The position numbers and the translations under genes were made by a program. Positions 5,992 to 9,202 of a stretch of DNA of 9,202 bases are shown here, in pieces; the first letter of the stretch is position 1; the number at the start of each line of letters is the position of its first letter. Where the stretch lies: positions 1 to 9,202 of the forward strand of contig JANRKG010000235.1 in the NCBI GenBank assembly GCA_033763635.1, written 5' to 3'. Below the pieces are notes generated by a model. The model saw nothing but the letters and a program-made list of their open reading frames with translations. It was not told the origin of the DNA and searched no databases. The stretch is from JANRKG01 sp033763635. Its GTDB lineage: Bacteria; Cyanobacteriota; Cyanobacteriia; GCF-001939115.

Positions 5992-6789
5992 ATGGTAACA
6001 ACACTGCGCGTTGTCTCCTACCTGGCTCCGAATTGGTTTGATTTTTATCAAACAGTTGTGAGTTATTTGGGAAGAACTCTGCAAGTGAATTGTGAATTTA
6101 TTCAAAGTCCTTGTGATCCATTAGTAGACCCAACATTATTAAAAGATCACTGCGATTTGGTTTTTATCTGTGGGCTACCGCTCATTCGTTATACTCAATT
6201 GATACCGCAAAAACTGCAACCGATTGTTGCCCCTGTGATGCGCTCGAATCATTATCAGAATCGTCCCATTTATTTTTCAAATGTAATTGTGAATTCCCAC
6301 AGTTCATATCAAAAGTTGCAAGATTTGATGGGAAAAACAGTTTGTTACAACGATCCCGGTTCCAATAGTGGCTACTTTCTTCTCTGTTCTCGATTAATGC
6401 AAGAACCGATACAGCCCTTCTTTCAACACGCAATTCAATCCGGTTCTCACCAAACTTCCATTCGCTGGGTGATAGAAGGTCGGGCCGATTGTGCGGCGAT
6501 CGATAGCACCGTGCTGGAGAGGGAATTACAACTCCATGCCACCCTAGCGCTTCAGCTTCAGCTCATCGAATCGATCGGCCCTGCTCCCATGCCTCCCCTT
6601 GCAGTGACTTCCTCTCTCGATCCGACTCTAGTGAAAGCCGTGCAAAGCGCTTTACTTCAACCTGATGCAACCTTACAAGCCGCGATGCAATCGGTGAGAG
6701 TTGAACGGTATGCGCCTGTCACCCTCAAGGATTACCAACCGATCGCAACCTGTTACGAAGCTGTTTTGAATTCTGGATATCGCTTATAA
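5992..6789 (+). CDS. PhnD-like substrate-binding-fold protein lacking a signal peptide
   Basis: A 265-residue protein with the fold of PhnD/phosphate-phosphonate ABC-transporter binding proteins (type 2 periplasmic binding fold). Visible marks are the start LRVVSYLAPNWFDFY (5-19), DLVFICGLPLIRY (55-67), the ligand-loop-like YNDPGSNSGYFL (119-130) and ADCAAIDSTVLE (165-176). The N-terminus has no signal peptide or lipobox. There are eight cysteines (34, 41, 54, 60, 118, 132, 167, 254), which is unusual for an exported binding protein and suggests a cytoplasmic site. No ABC permease or ATPase gene lies nearby. A cytoplasmic sensor or carrier for a small oxyanion is a reasonable guess. It follows the prohibitin gene by 12 bases, and its 3' end overlaps the convergent TPR gene by 37 bases. 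Confidence 0.78.
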   Translation: MVTTLRVVSYLAPNWFDFYQTVVSYLGRTLQVNCEFIQSPCDPLVDPTLLKDHCDLVFICGLPLIRYTQLIPQKLQPIVAPVMRSNHYQNRPIYFSNVIVNSHSSYQKLQDLMGKTVCYNDPGSNSGYFLLCSRLMQEPIQPFFQHAIQSGSHQTSIRWVIEGRADCAAIDSTVLERELQLHATLALQLQLIESIGPAPMPPLAVTSSLDPTLVKAVQSALLQPDATLQAAMQSVRVERYAPVTLKDYQPIATCYEAVLNSGYRL

Positions 6790-8045
6790 GGTTGAGAAAT
6801 CCTGAATTGGGAGGACCTTGTTAGTAACTCCGATTGCTGCCGGGCCTGCTCATACACCTGCCCAAACAGTTTGCGTTGGGTAATACTTCCCCCCACTTGG
6901 TGTAATTGAGGAAGAACAGGTTTCAGTAGGGAAACCGCCGCGCTCCAATTTCCCTGGGCATGGGCGATCAGTCCTCTAGCAGTAGGGAAGGTAATTTCAG
7001 TCCAGATTTTTCTAAGGGAGGGTTTCAGCACTGTGAGATGGGTTTGCCAACTCTGCAACATCTCACTAACCCAGTTCCAGCGATCAGCTCGTGCCAGGGC
7101 ATAGAGATAATGCAGGTCTTGGAAAGCTAATGCATGTTCATGCAAGCGGGATTCAAGGTAGGGAACCAGGGATTGCCACCGATCGCCCACATCCACACCT
7201 CGCAGTTCTAATCGCAGTAGGGTTGCGATCGCCCCGACCTGATCTTTGGGAGAGCGTTTGTCTGCGCGTCCCCAAACACGATGGTCATAAAGATTCAAAA
7301 CAGTTTGAGTGTCTCCTAAAGATAGGTAATAAAGCGCAAGATGCCACCAGTTGTGGGTATACAGCATCGTGTTGCACTGTTCCCAGGTATCAGAGTGCTG
7401 CTCCATCCACTCAATTCCTTCTACAAACCGTCCCTGACTTTCCAGCACATGGGCAATGGCATGTTGTGCCCACGGATCATTCCGATTTAAAGAAACTGCC
7501 CAACGACCTAACACCTCAGCCCCCACCAGATCCCCACATTGCTCCAAACCAAAGGCCACCATGCCATACAGGTAATGGTTGGATGCATGAGAGGGAAGAA
7601 CTTTGACTGCAACATTAAGCAGTTGTTTGGCTTCTCCCTGGTAGAAGTAATGATATTGGGCCTGTTGAACTGAAATTAAATCTTCCGGGTATTCTTCTGC
7701 TAGTCTTTCATGGCATGCGATCGCCCGATCAATATCTCCCTGTGCCCAGGCTAATATCCCCTCGGCATACCCCTGTTCTCGAAGGGTTGCTTTGGAAATA
7801 AATTGCCGAATGGCAATCAAATGGGGAACTGCTTGCTTCCAGGCGTTACTGTGTTCCTGGGAAAGAAAGTGGGAAGCGGCATAGGCATGGGCGATCGCAC
7901 AAGTCGGATCTGCCGCAATCGCCTGAAGAATGGCAGCTCTTGCATTTTTGCCATAGAAAAGAGCCTGATCAATAAAATGATTGATGGCAACGATCGCCTC
8001 GGGGGAATCTGTCGTAACCGCCAGGTTTTGAAAATCTTTGAGCAT
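6753..8045 (-). CDS. Tetratricopeptide-repeat protein of the TTC38-like family
   Basis: A 430-residue soluble, all-helical protein built from degenerate tetratricopeptide-like repeats. It is rich in Ala, Leu, Trp, Tyr and His. The most telling part is the pair of motifs DPWAQHAIAHVLESQGR (190-206) and THNWWHLALYYLSLGD (230-245), which are characteristic of the TTC38 family found in bacteria and animals. TPR-like pairs are seen at 93-118 (YAEGILAWAQGDIDRAIACH), 155-185 and about 375-400. There is no signal peptide and no membrane segment. The molecular function of TTC38 proteins is not established; conserved His and Trp residues suggest a binding or catalytic surface. ATG 8045 lacks a clear ribosome-binding site, so the start is moderately sure. 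The last 37 bases overlap the end of the PhnD-like gene on the other strand. Confidence 0.85.
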   Translation of the reverse strand: MLKDFQNLAVTTDSPEAIVAINHFIDQALFYGKNARAAILQAIAADPTCAIAHAYAASHFLSQEHSNAWKQAVPHLIAIRQFISKATLREQGYAEGILAWAQGDIDRAIACHERLAEEYPEDLISVQQAQYHYFYQGEAKQLLNVAVKVLPSHASNHYLYGMVAFGLEQCGDLVGAEVLGRWAVSLNRNDPWAQHAIAHVLESQGRFVEGIEWMEQHSDTWEQCNTMLYTHNWWHLALYYLSLGDTQTVLNLYDHRVWGRADKRSPKDQVGAIATLLRLELRGVDVGDRWQSLVPYLESRLHEHALAFQDLHYLYALARADRWNWVSEMLQSWQTHLTVLKPSLRKIWTEITFPTARGLIAHAQGNWSAAVSLLKPVLPQLHQVGGSITQRKLFGQVYEQARQQSELLTRSSQFRISQPYKRYPEFKTAS

Positions 8046-8147
8046 GGGGAGAGTAGGGTAGGAGGGCAGGCAAGAGACAGAGGGTTGTAGACATCTCTGT
8101 CCTCAGCAAACATGGAATACCCAGTACAAAGGTGGGAATTACAAAGC

Positions 8148-8366
8148 TCAAGTTTTACGATTTTGCTGGAAAGGGTGAATCAATAGCCGATGGAGCCATA
8201 GTGCGGTTAACCCCAATCCAAGCAGCACCAGAATCCCAATTGCCACACTATAAGCGTGGCTATGCCACCAGAATCGTCGCCATATCAGGCTGAAAAATTG
8301 CAGCGATTTGGATGGAGTTACAGAAACAACTTGATTGGCTCTACGAGCTTCAATCGCGATTGTCAT
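8148..8366 (-). CDS. Small single-pass membrane protein, unknown
   Basis: A 72-residue protein without a recognisable family. It has a hydrophilic N-terminus of about 25 residues, an aromatic/basic patch (IWRRFWWHSHAY, 28-39), one strong membrane helix (about 40-62) and a short basic tail ending in QNRKT. AAGGA lies 9 bases before ATG 8366, which supports translation. It follows the 28-residue peptide gene by 63 bases on the same strand and precedes the TPR gene by 102 bases, so the three may be transcribed together. The size and layout resemble small subunits or regulators of membrane complexes, but no complex can be named. Confidence 0.6.
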   Translation of the reverse strand: MTIAIEARRANQVVSVTPSKSLQFFSLIWRRFWWHSHAYSVAIGILVLLGLGLTALWLHRLLIHPFQQNRKT

Positions 8367-8429
8367 AGGGAAAAGTCCTTCATTTCAAGGGTTGCAGCGA
8401 GAACAGTGGATCTGTTCGAGTTAGGAAGT

Positions 8430-8516
8430 TTATAGGGGAAAAGCTCCACTAAACAAAGTAGCGAGACAAAGTGCCATGAGAAACAACGCAAAAGAGACCA
8501 GGCGTTTCAAAGCCAT
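8430..8516 (-). CDS. 28-residue hydrophobic peptide (small ORF)
   Basis: A very short reading frame with strong translation signals: GGAGGA lies 6 bases before ATG 8516. The peptide starts MALKRLVSFALF and ends FSGAFPL. It has a basic N-terminus (K4, R5) and then an unbroken hydrophobic stretch, with one Cys at 17. This fits a single-helix membrane microprotein; it also resembles a lone signal peptide. It lies between a spacer with regulatory sequence and the 72-residue membrane protein gene. I do not recognise it. Against it: at this size a chance frame is possible, and conservation would decide. Confidence 0.5.
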   Translation of the reverse strand: MALKRLVSFALFLMALCLATLFSGAFPL

Positions 8517-8796
8517 CAAAATTCCTCCATCAACGGGAATTTGTCTTCTCTAAATCGTCTTTTGAAGAGCAATCTAGAAAACTACGTTAAGTCTAGCGAT
8601 TTACCGTACTTTATAGAATGCATTGTTTCACAGCCTCCAGGAAAGATCAAGATCAACTGAAGAGGGATTGAGCTTAGATCGGTTGAAGGGGGAAGAATGG
8701 CGAGCAACCATAAAACCCTGTACCCTATCTCTAAAGAGACAGGACTAAAAATTAGGAACTAAGGTGCCGTCGAATTTGTAAGGACAAGCCCAGGGA
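8517..8796. other. 280-base spacer without a supported gene
   Basis: This stretch lies between the 28-residue peptide gene and the Rrf2 remnant. It holds copy B of the shared element and the ribosome-binding site at 8523-8528. A weak hairpin, TCTCTAAAGAGA (8728-8739), lies in its left-to-middle part. I see no convincing gene, RNA gene or strong terminator here. Sequence to the right of the peptide promoter may include lost upstream or downstream parts of the decayed Rrf2 locus. Confidence 0.5.
8598..8614 (-). promoter_or_regulatory. Shared TAC-N-GTA element, copy B
   Basis: The plus strand reads GATTTACCGTACTTTAT and matches copy A (4938-4954) at 16 of 17 bases. Both copies are preceded by TCTAG, here with two extra bases between. 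It lies 82 bases upstream of ATG 8516, in the same orientation to the gene as copy A is to ATG 4858. No convincing -10/-35 pair could be placed downstream, although TAGATT (8571-8576, minus strand) is a candidate -10. Confidence 0.45.
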
Positions 8797-9165
8797 TCAG
8801 ATGTAATACATGAGAGGTTTTTGCTGATGGGCCTCTCGTTTTTGGCACAGGTCTTGAAGGGTGTAGCGATGGACTGCTTTCTCCATCAATTAATGCGATC
8901 ACCTCTGATACTTTAATGCGCCAGGGTTCTCTCGCTAGAACATATCCCCCTTTTGCTCCCCGCTGGCTCTGTAACAGTCCACTCCGTCCCAGAAGGGTAA
9001 AGATATGCTCCAGATAGCGATCGGGAATGGGTTGTCGGGTCGTAATTTCGTGGATGGTGAGAGTTTTTTTTGAGTATAAACAGTCGCTAATTCTATTAAA
9101 GCCAGCAGTCCATATTCCACTTTGGCAGAAAGCCCAGGGAAAGAAGGGAGGCGATCGTTCACCAT
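8797..9165 (-). pseudogene. Rrf2-family transcriptional regulator, decayed by a frameshift and an internal deletion
   Basis: Three segments of one Rrf2 protein can be read. From ATG 9165 comes the start of the domain, LSAKVEYGLLALIELATVYT. At the A8 tract (T8 on plus, 9064-9071) the frame slips by one base. In the next frame the winged-helix part continues: LTIHEITTRQPIPDRYLEHI, then SQRGAKGGYVLAREPW and VSEVIALIDGE. From about 8880 the original frame returns with the typical cyanobacterial Rrf2 end, RYTLQDLCQKREAHQQ...MYYI, and TGA at 8797-8799. Joined, this gives about 123 residues, shorter than the roughly 140-150 usual for cyanobacterial members, so part of the linker region after the DNA-binding domain is missing. 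In the unshifted frame translation stops at 8935 after 76 residues. Rrf2 proteins (IscR, CymR, NsrR) sense Fe-S status, cysteine or NO. With two lesions this copy is probably not functional. Confidence 0.85.
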
Positions 9166-9202
9166 TTCCGGTTAACCGATAGAGTTACGAGGATTTAGTA
9201 CC

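Noticed and set aside
7091..7606. 171-residue plus-strand open frame opposite the TPR gene
   Set aside because: It is antisense to a well-supported TTC38-like protein and its translation shows no family motif or codon pattern of a real gene.
8697..8762. 21-residue plus-strand frame (MASNHKTLYPISK...)
   Set aside because: A G-rich stretch precedes the ATG, but the spacing and composition are ordinary, there is no hydrophobic or other feature, and it lies against the decayed Rrf2 region.
8812..8842. GAGAGG ... CCTCTC hairpin followed by GTTTTT on the plus strand
   Set aside because: It looks like a terminator, but no plus-strand gene precedes it. The loop is 14 bases and the sequence lies within the coding remains of the Rrf2 C-terminus, so it is probably chance.
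1..9202. CRISPR array, insertion sequence, tRNA or rRNA genes
   Set aside because: No regularly spaced direct repeats, transposase fragments with terminal repeats, cloverleaf patterns or rRNA-like stretches were seen on reading both strands. The repeated GCGATCGC octamers are the usual cyanobacterial HIP1 sites.

Overview
The window is almost certainly chromosomal DNA of a cyanobacterium, probably filamentous, though I cannot name the genus. GCGATCGC (HIP1) octamers occur at 3-10, 4238-4245, 4787-4794, 7225-7232, 7717-7724 and 7891-7898. The gene families also fit: tandem CadD-type transporters, a TauE/SafE exporter, a prohibitin, a PhnD-like protein and a cyanobacterial-type Rrf2 regulator with its RYTLQDLC tail.

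Region 1 (1-2811, plus strand) is a compact transport run. It holds the 3' end of a probable APC amino-acid permease, two tandem CadD/LysE-superfamily transporters (301-1023 and 1031-1696), a small secreted protein of unknown function (1725-2351) and a DUF202 membrane protein (2371-2811). Gaps are 4 to 28 bases, so one transcript is likely. Its promoter lies outside the window.

Region 2 (2814-4858, minus strand) is a three-gene membrane operon: an unknown multi-spanning protein, a TauE/SafE permease and a PAP2 phosphatase. It meets region 1 tail to tail with a 2-base gap. A divergent control region (4859-5091) holds a plausible -10/-35 pair, an inverted repeat over the likely transcription start, a TAC-N-GTA element and a 12-base palindrome.

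Region 3 (5092-6789, plus strand) is a two-gene unit: a prohibitin/SPFH protein and a PhnD-like solute-binding-fold protein. The latter has no signal peptide and eight cysteines, so it probably stays in the cytoplasm. Its 3' end overlaps, tail to tail, a TTC38-like tetratricopeptide protein (6753-8045, minus).

Region 4 (8046-9202, minus strand) holds two very small genes, a 28-residue peptide with a strong ribosome-binding site (8430-8516) and a 72-residue single-pass membrane protein (8148-8366). Next is a 280-base spacer and then the remains of an Rrf2-family regulator (8797-9165), broken by a one-base frameshift in an A8 tract and by an internal out-of-frame deletion.

The most interesting signal is a 17-base element, GATTTACYGTACTTTAT on the plus strand, found at 4938-4954 and 8598-8614 with one mismatch. 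The copies have the same orientation and nearly the same distance (about 80 bases) from the start codons of the three-gene membrane operon and of the 28-residue peptide gene. This suggests that the two transcription units share a regulator, with the decayed Rrf2 gene lying beside one of them. No CRISPR array, tRNA, rRNA or insertion sequence was seen.
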